Shown here: positions 7,933-15,645 of the stretch, piece by piece
How the letters are laid out: each line of letters begins with the position of its first letter
Numbering within the stretch: the stretch's first letter is position 1
NCBI RefSeq assembly: GCF_003432485.1
Contig: NZ_QVNQ01000004.1
Coordinates: 558,001 to 622,000 of the forward strand
DNA: 64,000 nt
Reading direction: 5' to 3'
DNA from: Actinomadura spongiicola
GTDB taxonomy: Bacteria > Actinomycetota > Actinomycetes > Streptosporangiales > Streptosporangiaceae
Notes under the pieces: generated by a model
Told to the model about the DNA's origin: nothing
What the model saw: only the letters and a program-made list of their open reading frames with translations
Database searches by the model: none
Made by a program: the position numbers and the translations under genes

Positions 7933-8583
7933 ATGAGGGCGGAGCCCAGTTGCCCGCGCTGCGCGGGTCCGCTGCACACGCCGAGCCTCTGGTCGAGTGA
8001 CTGGACGTGCGACGTGCACGGCGCCGTTCTGCCGAGGCAGCCGTCGAAGCGGCCCGGCCCGGAGGGTCTTGCCGCCGTGCTGCGCGACACGAGGGTCCCC
8101 GTCTGGACGCCCTGGCCCCTTCCGCTGGGCTGGCTCGTCACGGGTTTCACCACGGTCGGGGACGAGCGCTCGGGCGGTCGGGCGTCGGCGGTCGCGCTGT
8201 CCGGGCCGGGGCTGGTCAGCGGCCCCGCCGACCTGCTGCTGATCGCCGAGGAGCCCGGTATCGGCCTCGGCGCCCACTACGCGGGCCTGGACGGTCCCGA
8301 CCCCGGGCCCGAGGTGTTCGACAGCAGCCCGCCGCATGTGAAACTCGACCTCAGCGGCCCGGCGGCGACCTGCGGCCGGTCGGTGCCGATGTGGGCGGTC
8401 GGCGCCGAACCCGACCGGGCCGTCCATGTCGGGGAGGCGATGGGGGAGTGGCTGTGGGCCGTGCTGTGGCCCGCCGACGCGGGCGTCCTCATGCTGGAGA
8501 ACCAGCACCTTCTCGACCTGCGCGAACCGGGAATGGAGATCGACCTGCCGTACGGCGCGCACAGCCCTAGGCTCGACGACTGA
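7933..8583 (+). CDS. Conserved DUF6758-like protein
   Basis: A 216-residue protein that opens with a zinc-ribbon-like CPRCAGPL and a later CDVHGAVLP, followed by VPVWTPWPLPLGWLVTGF and a Gly/Ala-rich body with GPADLLLIAEEPGIGLGAHYAG. The arrangement matches a conserved actinobacterial family (I recall it as DUF6758) typically placed directly before a PHP-domain gene, as here. The stop and the PHP start overlap as TGATG, so the two are translationally coupled. No catalytic motif is evident and the function is unknown. Confidence 0.75.
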   Translation: MRAEPSCPRCAGPLHTPSLWSSDWTCDVHGAVLPRQPSKRPGPEGLAAVLRDTRVPVWTPWPLPLGWLVTGFTTVGDERSGGRASAVALSGPGLVSGPADLLLIAEEPGIGLGAHYAGLDGPDPGPEVFDSSPPHVKLDLSGPAATCGRSVPMWAVGAEPDRAVHVGEAMGEWLWAVLWPADAGVLMLENQHLLDLREPGMEIDLPYGAHSPRLDD

Positions 8584-9413
8584 TGCGCATCGACCTGCAC
8601 AGCCACAGCGACGCGTCCGATGGAACCCGCCCGCCCGCGGAGGTCGTCCGGCGGGCGCGGGAGCGGGGCCTGGACGTCCTCGCGCTCACCGACCACGACA
8701 CCGTCGCCGGATGGGACGAGGCCGCCGCCGCGCTGCCCGACGGCCTGACGCTCGTCCCCGGCATCGAACTGTCCTGCGCGCAGGGCGGACGCAGCCTCCA
8801 CCTCCTCGGCTACCTGTTCGACCCGGACGAGCCCACGCTCGCCGCCGAACTGGCCCGGATCTGCGACGACCGGGTGATCAGGGCGCGGGGCATGGTCGAC
8901 CGGCTCCGTGAACTCGGCGTCGACGTGTCGTGGGGCATGGTCCGCGCCCTCGCCAAGGGGGAGGCGGTGGGACGCCCCCACATCGCCCGCGCCATGGTCG
9001 ACGCGGGCGCGATCACGGACCCCGACGAGGCGTTCACCGCGCAGTGGATCGCGCAGGGCGGCCGAGCCTACGTCGAACGGTACGCGCTGGACCCGGTCCG
9101 GGCGGTCGGGCTCGTCCGCGCGGCCGGGGGAGTGTGCGTCCTCGCCCATCCCCGGGCACGCGGCCGCGGGTACGTGTTCGACGACGAGGTGATCGAGGCC
9201 CTCGCCGCCGCCGGGCTCGCCGGGATCGAGGTCGACCATCCGGGCCACGTCGCGGAGGATCGCGCCCACCTGCGTGATCTCGCCGCCGCGCTGGGCCTGG
9301 CCGCGACGGGGTCCAGCGACGACCACGGCGCGCTGACCGGCGACCGGCTCGGCGTCGAGACCACCGCGCCGGACGCGTTCGAGCGGCTCACCGCCGCCGC
9401 GTCCACCAGATGA
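8583..9413 (+). CDS. PHP-domain metal-dependent phosphoesterase
   Basis: A 276-residue PHP protein. The four metal-binding motifs are visible: DLHSHSDASDG (motif 1, HxH), LTDHDTVAG (motif 2), the central GIELSC with VGRPHIARAMV, and VLAHPRARGRG plus a final SSDDHG (motif 4). Family members are trinuclear-metal phosphoesterases such as YciV/RNase AM or AMP phosphatase; polymerase-associated PHP domains are much larger assemblies. It is coupled to the preceding DUF6758-type gene. The exact substrate is unresolved between 3',5'-nucleotide bisphosphates and short RNA. Confidence 0.88.
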   Translation: MRIDLHSHSDASDGTRPPAEVVRRARERGLDVLALTDHDTVAGWDEAAAALPDGLTLVPGIELSCAQGGRSLHLLGYLFDPDEPTLAAELARICDDRVIRARGMVDRLRELGVDVSWGMVRALAKGEAVGRPHIARAMVDAGAITDPDEAFTAQWIAQGGRAYVERYALDPVRAVGLVRAAGGVCVLAHPRARGRGYVFDDEVIEALAAAGLAGIEVDHPGHVAEDRAHLRDLAAALGLAATGSSDDHGALTGDRLGVETTAPDAFERLTAAASTR

Positions 9414-9459
9414 TCATCCGATGCCGTCGAGTGGCGCGAATCACGGTAGGGTGCGTGGC

Positions 9460-10164
9460 GTGGACGCGCGCATCGAACAGGTGGTGACGTCGGGGACGCT
9501 GACCCTGGACGACACCGAGTACGACGTCGAGAACAACACCTACATCGTCGGCGACGACGACGAGGTCATCGTGATCGATCCGGCGAACGACGCCGAGGCC
9601 GTTCTCAAGGAGGTCGGTGACCGCGAGGTCATGGCCGTCCTGCTCACCGACGGCAACGAACACCGCCTGAGCGTGGTGCTCGAGGTCGCCGCCGGAGGGG
9701 AGGAGGACGAGGAGAACTGGGCTCCCATCGCGCTGCACCGCGCCGACCGGCTGCTGTGGCGCGACTACTTCGGCCGCCTCGCCAAAGAGGAGGAGGACGA
9801 GGACGACGCCAAGGCGCTGCGGGCCCTCGAACCCGACATCTGGCTGGAGGACGGCGGCGTCTTCGAGATCGCCGACGCCCAGCTGGAGATCGTGCACACG
9901 CCCGGCCACACCCCCGGCAGCGTCTGCGTGATCAGTGAGCAGCTCGGCACGCTGTTCTCCGGCGACACCCTGCACCGCGGCCGTCCCGGCTCGGTCGGCG
10001 GCGTCTACGAGGACCTGCGCAAGCAGCTCAACTCGATCGGCGCGCTGCTGACCCCGCTGCCGAAGGACCTTCAGGTCCTGCCCGCGCAGGGCGAGGAGAC
10101 CACGGTCGGCGACGAGGACTCCCGCTGGGAGTCGTGGGGCCAGCTGGCGCAAGAAGACGACTGA
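9460..10164 (+). CDS. Metallo-beta-lactamase-fold protein with degenerate metal motif
   Basis: A 234-residue MBL-fold protein. The frame NNTYIVGDDDEVIVIDPAND, HTPGHTPGSVCVI and LFSGDTLHRG are intact landmarks of glyoxalase-II/MBL hydrolases. However, the hallmark T-H-x-H-x-D-H motif after strand 4 reads TDGNEHRL, so the first metal site has lost its two His and the Asp. Two very acidic insertions (GGEEDEENW and KEEEDEDDAK) flank the next helix. The protein may be a pseudoenzyme or use a different metal. GTG 9460 follows GGTAGGG. It lies between the PHP and RecB-like genes on the same strand. Confidence 0.8.
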   Translation: MDARIEQVVTSGTLTLDDTEYDVENNTYIVGDDDEVIVIDPANDAEAVLKEVGDREVMAVLLTDGNEHRLSVVLEVAAGGEEDEENWAPIALHRADRLLWRDYFGRLAKEEEDEDDAKALRALEPDIWLEDGGVFEIADAQLEIVHTPGHTPGSVCVISEQLGTLFSGDTLHRGRPGSVGGVYEDLRKQLNSIGALLTPLPKDLQVLPAQGEETTVGDEDSRWESWGQLAQEDD

Positions 10165-10166
10165 GG

Positions 10167-11048
10167 GTGGAGCAGCTCGGCTTAGAGGGCATGCCCCGGC
10201 GGCTGTATCCGTGCACGCCGTCGCGACTCAACACGTGGCTGGACTGCCCGCGCCGGTACCGGATGACGTATCTGGATCGTCCGATGCCGCAGCGGGGTCC
10301 GCGGTGGGCGCACAACAGCGTCGGCTCCAGCGTCCACAACGCGCTGGCGGGCTGGTGGCGGCTGCCCCTCTCCGACCGCACCCCCGAGGCCGCGGGACGC
10401 CTGCTGGCCCGCGGCTGGCTGACGGACGGTTTCCGCGACGAGGCCCAGTCGGCGCAGTGGCGTGACAGGGCCCGCGAGATGACCGAACGCTATGTCGCGG
10501 GCCTCGACCCGGACGACGAGCCGCTTGGCGTGGAACGTACCGTAGCGACCCGCACCGACAGCATCGCGGTGTCGGGCCGTATCGACCGGCTGGACGCCCG
10601 CGGGTCCGAACTCGCCGTCGTCGACTACAAGACGGGCCGCCACGTCCCGACCTCCGACGACGCCCGCGGCTCCCTCGCCCTCGCGATCTACGCGGTGGCG
10701 GCGTCCCGGGTGCTGCGCCGCCCGTGCCGCCGCGTCGAGCTGCACCATCTGCCGTCCGGCGAGGTCGCGGCGTGGGAGCACACCGAGGAGTCGCTGGCCC
10801 GGCACCTGCGCCGCGCCGAGCAGATCGCCGCCGAGGCCGCCGCGGCCGACGAGACGTACCGCGCCCGCGTCCCGCGGCCCCGCCCCTCGGCCGACGCCGA
10901 GGTCGACCACGCCCCTCACGACGACACGTTCCCGCCCCGGACGGGCACCCTGTGCTCCTGGTGCGACTTCGCCCGCCACTGCCCCGAAGGCCAGGCGGCG
11001 GCCCCCCGCAAAGAGCCCTGGGCCGCCCTCCCCGTGGACGTCACCTGA
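10167..11048 (+). CDS. RecB-family PD-(D/E)XK nuclease with Fe-S cysteines
   Basis: A 293-residue stand-alone RecB/Cas4-like nuclease. An N-terminal Cys in TWLDCPRRYR and a C-terminal CSWCDFARHCPEG supply the four cysteines of an AddB/Cas4-type iron-sulfur staple. The nuclease core reads VSGRIDRLDARGSELAVVDY followed by KTG, giving the Asp and D-x-K catalytic residues, with a QxxxY-like LALAIYAVA helix after. No helicase domain is present. GTG 10167 lies 2 bases after the MBL gene stop; ATG 10191 is an alternative with a Shine-Dalgarno too close. It probably acts in DNA repair. Confidence 0.85.
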   Translation: MEQLGLEGMPRRLYPCTPSRLNTWLDCPRRYRMTYLDRPMPQRGPRWAHNSVGSSVHNALAGWWRLPLSDRTPEAAGRLLARGWLTDGFRDEAQSAQWRDRAREMTERYVAGLDPDDEPLGVERTVATRTDSIAVSGRIDRLDARGSELAVVDYKTGRHVPTSDDARGSLALAIYAVAASRVLRRPCRRVELHHLPSGEVAAWEHTEESLARHLRRAEQIAAEAAAADETYRARVPRPRPSADAEVDHAPHDDTFPPRTGTLCSWCDFARHCPEGQAAAPRKEPWAALPVDVT

Positions 11049-11075
11049 GCCGTGCACCACGCCCGCTCCGGGCGG

Positions 11076-12323
11076 TCAGCCGTCGGCGAGTATGCGGGTG
11101 ACCGTGGCGGACAGCGTGCGCACGCCGTGCGTGGTGGTCGGGTCGATGCCGGTCAGCTCTCGCGCCCGGCGCAGGCGGTAGTCGAGGGTGCGCGGGTGGA
11201 CGTACAAATCGCTCGCGGCGGCCCCGCGGTTCTTGTCGTGACGGTAGTAGGCGTCCAGCGTGGCCACCAGGTCCGGCCCTCGTGAGAGCCGATGGGCCAC
11301 CTCGCGCAGCCACAGGTCGATCTCGGGCAGCCGGGCCGCGCCGAGTTCGACGAACATGTCGGCGACGGTCCTGATCCGGCGTGGAACGCGCTCGCCGGGA
11401 GCGGTCCGGCTGATCTGCCGCGCGAGGGCGACCGCGCCGCGCAGGTCGGACACGCTCGCGGTGTCGGCGCCGACGGCGCAGGGACGTCCCACGGACTCGG
11501 CGAACGCGGCGGCCAACGCCAGGGCGCGTTCACGATCCCGGTCCGTGGCGGGCAGCAGCACGGCGAACTCCAGCCGGTCGGTCCACCTCATGGGCACCCG
11601 GTCCATGGCGAGCAGCGCGTCGAGGATCTTGGCGCGGGTGGCCGGGGCGGGCCGGAAGTCGGGGTCGGCGATCCGTACGACCGTGACCGTGTACTGGGAG
11701 GCGGCCGGCATGTCGAGCGACGACGCGAGTTCGGCGGCGGCGGGGTCGCCGGTGAGCAGGGCGGCGGCGAGCCGCTGCACGCGTTCGGCGTCCGGGAGAA
11801 GGTGGCGCTGACCGTCCAGAAACCCGCGGATGTAGGAGTCCTGGGCCGCGAAGCCCTGCTCGCCGAGCCAGTTGAGCATCCTCAGCAGGTCGTCCAGTTC
11901 CGCGTCCGCGGCCGCCTCGTGCATTTCCTGCATCATGAGGGTCGTGTGCAGGCCCAGGACGCGCCTACAGGAGCCGAGCGACACGCCCGCCCGACCACGC
12001 GCCCGCCCGACGGAGGCGATGACGGCCAGGTCGTCGCCGGTGAACGGCTGGTCGTGCGAGGCCAACTCCACCGAGCGGCGCCGCAGCAGCACCGCGAACT
12101 CCAGTGGCGCCGCGACGTCGCGCTCACCCATCGCGCGCCATTCGGGCAGCTCACGGGAGTAGACCTCGACCGCCCTGCGCGCATTGGCCGCCACCCGCTT
12201 CGCCAGTACACCGAAAAGGTCACCCACATGCACCCCCGGTGAGAACCGTCGCTTCTCGTCATTCGCGCGGAGGGTGGCCGTGGACGCCCGTTGTCCGGGT
12301 CCGGCCAGACGGACGTGGTTCAT
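11076..12323 (-). CDS. PucR/CdaR-family transcriptional regulator
   Basis: A 415-residue protein. The C-terminus (about residues 355-412) is the PucR-type helix-turn-helix: LVATLDAYYRHDKNRGAAAS, DLYVHPRTLDYRLRRARELTG. The middle contains a GGDEF-like CdaR domain (VVRIADPDF, LEFAVLLP) and the N-terminus is an all-helical regulatory region. Such proteins sense metabolites and regulate catabolic genes. It is divergent from the secreted I36-like inhibitor gene. ATG 12323 has only a weak Shine-Dalgarno; GTG codons near 12240-12250 (PGVHVGDLF) are alternatives. Confidence 0.85.
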   Translation of the reverse strand: MNHVRLAGPGQRASTATLRANDEKRRFSPGVHVGDLFGVLAKRVAANARRAVEVYSRELPEWRAMGERDVAAPLEFAVLLRRRSVELASHDQPFTGDDLAVIASVGRARGRAGVSLGSCRRVLGLHTTLMMQEMHEAAADAELDDLLRMLNWLGEQGFAAQDSYIRGFLDGQRHLLPDAERVQRLAAALLTGDPAAAELASSLDMPAASQYTVTVVRIADPDFRPAPATRAKILDALLAMDRVPMRWTDRLEFAVLLPATDRDRERALALAAAFAESVGRPCAVGADTASVSDLRGAVALARQISRTAPGERVPRRIRTVADMFVELGAARLPEIDLWLREVAHRLSRGPDLVATLDAYYRHDKNRGAAASDLYVHPRTLDYRLRRARELTGIDPTTTHGVRTLSATVTRILADG

Positions 12324-12461
12324 CAGTTTCAGCGAATCTTTCTTGATCTACGAAAGTGCTTTTATCGAGAAACGCAAATCCCTCGCGTTCGCTTGCCTGT
12401 GCCGAATCGGCAAGGTGTTAATGGAGGCGTCATACCTTCCACATTCCTGGAGGCACAGGAA
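12324..12461. promoter_or_regulatory. AT-rich divergent promoter region
   Basis: These 138 bases separate the PucR regulator from the secreted inhibitor and are markedly AT-richer than the surroundings (for example TTTCTTGATCTACGAAAG and GCTTTTATCGAG). A strong Shine-Dalgarno with AGGA sits just before ATG 12462. I could not place a well-spaced -35/-10 pair. Confidence 0.45.
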
Positions 12462-12977
12462 ATGAAACACAGACTGGCCGCGATTCTCGCCGCGTTCGCG
12501 GCGGCGGTCGCGTTGCTGGCCACCGGTGGCGCCACGGTGGCCGCCGCCGCGCCGGACCCGACCCAACAGAAGATCGACAGGATTCTGGCCCAGGCTCCCG
12601 GTGGTACTCAGACCAGCAAGAACACCATCGCCTGGCAGAACGGCGACGTTGTCATGACCCTGCCCACGGGCAAGAACGCCACGGCGGCCCCGGCGCCCTG
12701 CCCGGATGGCCGGTTCTGCCTGTACGAGGCCGCCAACTTCGGTGGGAGGTCCGTTTCCTTCCGTGACAGGCTGTGCGACAACCGCGTGGTCAACCTGACC
12801 GCGTTCAATTTCAACGACGTGACCTCGTCCTGGGCCAACAACACCGACTTCGACGTCGACGTGTGGGCGGCCATCGGGCTCGGTGGCGCCCGGCTCTTCC
12901 AGATGTTCAGCTTCACCGAAAGCATGGGGCTGACCAGGAACATCAACGACCAGGCGTCCAGCCTTAACTGCTACTAA
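12462..12977 (+). CDS. Secreted peptidase inhibitor I36-like protein
   Basis: A 171-residue preprotein with a classic signal peptide (MKHRLAAIL, hydrophobic core, cleavage near AAAA/PDP, residue about 30). The mature C-terminal half has CPDGRFCLYEAANFGGRSVSF and a later LCDNRVVNLTAFNFNDVTSS, the beta/gamma-crystallin-like pattern of family I36 (Streptomyces SMPI, which inhibits metalloproteases). Two Cys pairs could form disulfides. ATG 12462 is preceded by GGAGGCACAGGA. A strong hairpin terminator follows. Extracellular protease inhibition is inferred from the family only. Confidence 0.8.
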   Translation: MKHRLAAILAAFAAAVALLATGGATVAAAAPDPTQQKIDRILAQAPGGTQTSKNTIAWQNGDVVMTLPTGKNATAAPAPCPDGRFCLYEAANFGGRSVSFRDRLCDNRVVNLTAFNFNDVTSSWANNTDFDVDVWAAIGLGGARLFQMFSFTESMGLTRNINDQASSLNCY

Positions 12978-12994
12978 AGGTTTGCACCCCGCTC

Positions 12995-13028
12995 CCATGG
13001 CCGCCCTGCGCTCGCAGGGCGGCCATGG
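12995..13028 (+). terminator. Rho-independent-type hairpin after I36 gene
   Basis: A perfect 16-bp stem, CCATGGCCGCCCTGCG and its complement separated by only CT (an effective 4-6 base loop), followed by CCTTTCG. It lies 18 bases after the inhibitor stop and 35 before the convergent Spo0M stop, so it may serve both. Confidence 0.8.
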
Positions 13029-13062
13029 CCTTTCGTACGTGAGCGACCCGGCCGCCCCCGCG

Positions 13063-13800
13063 TCACCCCCAGAGGGATCGGCAGTGCCGGTCCAGCCAGG
13101 CGACGCACTGGTCGAGGGTGAGGCCCGCGTAGTCGAACGGATAGGGGCCGTGCGGCCCGGTGATCAGATCCAGTGAGTCGTGCCGGGCGATGAACACCGT
13201 CTCCAACTGCGCGTTGGGGCCACGCCCATAATCCGCCGGGAAGTAGAACTCCAACTCCTGCCAGAACTTGGAGAGCTGGTTGTGCCCGCCGTTCACCCTG
13301 CCCGTCTTGACCTCCGCCTCGTCGAAGCGGAAACCGAGCGTCCGGTAGGCGTCGACGAACAGATCCTGGGCGGGCAGCGCGTGGACGGCGATCTCGTCGA
13401 AGTCGCCCCGGTCGACCGCGTTGTCGATCTCCAGGATCGTCCGGACGGCGGCCCGTGTGCCGCGCAGGTCCCGTCCCAGCGCGTGCGTGATGGGCATCTC
13501 CCACGGGACCTCGATCGCGAGCCGAGCCCCGCGCTCCTCACCGGCGGCGAGGTCGAAGGCCGGAACGGCCTGGAGGGCGACGACCCCAGGGTTGTCCCAG
13601 CTCTTCTCGGTCGGCTCGGCCGCCTCCACGCGCGTGACGAGCTGCACGGCGATCCGCTCGACCCGAACGTCGGCGGCACCGCCCCTGACGGTCACCTCGG
13701 CGGTCAGGGTGCCGCCCGGCCGGACCTCGTGGGAGTTGAGGACCGTCGTCACCTCGGGCGCGTTGATGCCGAGGGAGCTGAGGAACGTGCGGAACGCCAT
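13063..13800 (-). CDS. Spo0M (SpoOM) family protein
   Basis: A 245-residue arrestin-like protein. The N-terminal half has FRTFLSSLGINAPEVTTVL and VRPGGTLTAEVTVRGGAADV, the hallmark of Spo0M beta-sandwich repeats; the rest has LAIEVPWEMPITHALGRDLR and a C-terminal LEFYFPADYGRGPNAQLETV. In Bacillus, Spo0M modulates sporulation and cytoskeletal functions; in actinomycetes its role is unclear. ATG 13800 is preceded by CTGGAGGTGG at good spacing; an upstream ATG at 13830 lacks a site. Confidence 0.88.
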   Translation of the reverse strand: MAFRTFLSSLGINAPEVTTVLNSHEVRPGGTLTAEVTVRGGAADVRVERIAVQLVTRVEAAEPTEKSWDNPGVVALQAVPAFDLAAGEERGARLAIEVPWEMPITHALGRDLRGTRAAVRTILEIDNAVDRGDFDEIAVHALPAQDLFVDAYRTLGFRFDEAEVKTGRVNGGHNQLSKFWQELEFYFPADYGRGPNAQLETVFIARHDSLDLITGPHGPYPFDYAGLTLDQCVAWLDRHCRSLWG

Positions 13801-13832
13801 GTGCGGCCACCTCCAGAGGAACGGTCCCAAAA

Positions 13833-13864
13833 CGGGCGTCCCAGACTAGGGTCTGGGACGCCCG
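13833..13864 (-). terminator. Hairpin terminator downstream of alpha/beta hydrolase
   Basis: A perfect 14-bp stem CGGGCGTCCCAGAC and complement around the tetraloop TAGG. It lies 51 bases past the minus-strand hydrolase stop and just upstream of the Spo0M ribosome-binding site, insulating the two transcripts. Confidence 0.75.
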
Positions 13865-13914
13865 CCGAGCCGCGCGCCACGACGAAGACGCCCGCTTCCG
13901 GCTGGCCCGGAGCC

Positions 13915-14727
13915 CTATCCGATCGCGTCCAGAACCGGGCGGAACCGGACGGCGAACGCGTCGGGGTCCTCCTCGAAGCCGGTGTGGCCGCCGGGGAACA
14001 TCACGGGGTCGGTGCCGAGCGCACCGGCGAGCAGCCTGGACGTCCGGTCGCACAGCTCCCCGGCCGAGTCCTCCCCGATGCCGACGATGACCCGGGCCTT
14101 GCCCAGCGCGTCGAGATCGGGCCGCCACCGCGTGGTCTCCCGGAATTCGTGCTCGAACCAGCGCCGCTCGTCGGCGATCTGCTGGAGATCGCGTTCGCCG
14201 CCGAACATGTGCTCCAGCGCCCCCGGCGGCAGCTGGAAGTTCGCCTGCTCCATGAACATCCCCCACGCCCCGAGCACGTCGCCGCCGAGATACGTGGCGA
14301 TCGTCTCGTCCGTCTTCTTGTACTGCTCGTCGCGGTCGTCCAGCAACGCCACCAGCGGCGGCTCGTGCGCGACGACCGCCCGGACGTGCTCCCCGTGGGC
14401 CTGCGCCAGCGCCAGGACGGTGCACGCCCCGCCGCTGGACCCGAACGCCACGGCCGGTCCCGCGTCCACGTGCTCGATGAGCCGCGCGAGATCGTCGGCG
14501 CGCAGCTCCGGCGTCGAGTCCTGCGCGGGATCGTCCAGGGGGCTCCGGTTGATGCCCCGCGGGTCCGTCGTCAGGACGGTGAAGCCGTCGGCGAGCAGGT
14601 CGGCCAGCGGCTCGAACGCAGCGGCGCCCATGGGGGAGCCGACGAGCGCCACCAGCGGCCCCCGCCCGCGGACCTCATAGTGCAGATGTCCGTCGGGGAC
14701 CCGCAGCGTGGACGAAACAGTTGTCAT
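13915..14727 (-). CDS. Alpha/beta-fold hydrolase
   Basis: A 270-residue alpha/beta hydrolase. The nucleophile elbow is GSSGGACTVL (G-x-S-x-G, Ser near residue 96). The N-terminal oxyanion region is VGSPMGAAAFEPLADLL and a late Asp/His pair is suggested by GEDSAGEL and PGGHTGFEEDPDAF. Substrate is unknown. ATG 14727 has GGGAGG at ideal spacing, so the longer upstream open frame is not used. It sits in a series of small metabolic genes with no clear pathway link. Confidence 0.85.
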   Translation of the reverse strand: MTTVSSTLRVPDGHLHYEVRGRGPLVALVGSPMGAAAFEPLADLLADGFTVLTTDPRGINRSPLDDPAQDSTPELRADDLARLIEHVDAGPAVAFGSSGGACTVLALAQAHGEHVRAVVAHEPPLVALLDDRDEQYKKTDETIATYLGGDVLGAWGMFMEQANFQLPPGALEHMFGGERDLQQIADERRWFEHEFRETTRWRPDLDALGKARVIVGIGEDSAGELCDRTSRLLAGALGTDPVMFPGGHTGFEEDPDAFAVRFRPVLDAIG

Positions 14728-14799
14728 CGATCCTCCCGGCATGAGAACGGCCATGGTTCGGAGTTGCAGACCCCGAACCTGGCCGGAACTCATCGCCGG

Positions 14800-14991
14800 T
14801 CAGTGCATGGCCGGTTCTTCGTCCTTCAACATGCCGCGGATCTCTTCCCGGAACTCCGGGGTGTCGTCGTGCCCGTGCACGGAGGCCGCGTGCTCGGCGG
14901 CGGCGCGGACGACCTCGTCCTCCTCGCCGCTGATCGTGAGCGTGCAGTTCATCTCGCTGGGCTGCTCCCGACAGTCGGCCACCTTCCGCAT
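14800..14991 (-). CDS. DUF1059 family small protein
   Basis: A 63-residue protein of the DUF1059 family: MRKVADCREQPSEMNCTLTI with two Cys, then SGEEDEVVRAAAEHAASVHG and an acidic tail. The pattern of Cys-rich start, E-E-E/D-VVxxAxxHAxxxHG is diagnostic. Function is unknown. ATG 14991 is preceded by GGGGGAG. It is upstream of and in the same direction as the alpha/beta hydrolase (72 bases apart). Confidence 0.8.
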   Translation of the reverse strand: MRKVADCREQPSEMNCTLTISGEEDEVVRAAAEHAASVHGHDDTPEFREEIRGMLKDEEPAMH

Positions 14992-15138
14992 GGCGTCTCC
15001 CCCTTCTCGGCCGGTCGGCCCGCGAGGAAAGCGACATCGCGGCCCCGACCGCTTTCGCATCTCCCTCTCATCGTGACATAACCCCAGGTCAGAATGAAGA
15101 CCGGCGCCGACCCCGCGCGGCCGTGGCAGGATTGTTCG

Positions 15139-15642
15139 ATGGATGATCAAGGACGAATCGACCCGCCCCAGACCGGCGACGAACGCGCGACGCTGGCCGG
15201 GTTCCTCCAATATCACCGTGACACCCTGGCCATGAAATGTGCGGGCCTGACGACCGAGCAGCTCAAACAGCAGGCCGTCCCGCCGTCGAACCTCACCCTG
15301 CTGGGCCTCATCCGGCATATGGCGGAGGTCGAACGGTCCTGGTTCCGGATCAGGTTCAACGGCGAGCCCCTCCCCGGACGCTGGATCAAGGGCTCCGGCG
15401 ACGACACCGACTTCGAGGTCGACACGGCCGACCCCGACGAGGCGTTCGCGGCCTGGCACGAGGAATGCGCGCGCTCCCGCGCCATCGTCGACGCCGCCGA
15501 CTCCCTCGACGCCACCATGCGCCACCGCGACAGCGACTTCTCGCTCCGCTGGATCCTCACCCACATGATCGAGGAGTACGCCCGCCACAACGGCCACGCC
15601 GACTTCCTCCGCGAACGCATCGACGGCGCCACCGGCGAGTGA
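15139..15642 (+). CDS. DinB/DUF664 family protein (mycothiol-transferase-like)
   Basis: A 167-residue four-helix DinB-fold protein. Metal-type His positions are visible in LLGLIRHMAEVERSWFRIRF (first His), and LRWILTHMIEEYARHNGHAD (second and third His), as in mycothiol- or bacillithiol-dependent transferases. DUF664 members are common in actinobacteria. ATG 15139 with upstream GGCAGG fits better than ATG 15094, which would add an unconserved tail. It ends 3 bases before the convergent NACHT gene stop. Confidence 0.85.
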   Translation: MDDQGRIDPPQTGDERATLAGFLQYHRDTLAMKCAGLTTEQLKQQAVPPSNLTLLGLIRHMAEVERSWFRIRFNGEPLPGRWIKGSGDDTDFEVDTADPDEAFAAWHEECARSRAIVDAADSLDATMRHRDSDFSLRWILTHMIEEYARHNGHADFLRERIDGATGE

Positions 15643-15645
15643 GGC

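Noticed and set aside
13180..15081. 633-codon plus-strand frame across Spo0M, hydrolase and DUF1059 genes
   Set aside because: It spans three well-supported opposite-strand genes with their own ribosome-binding sites and terminators.
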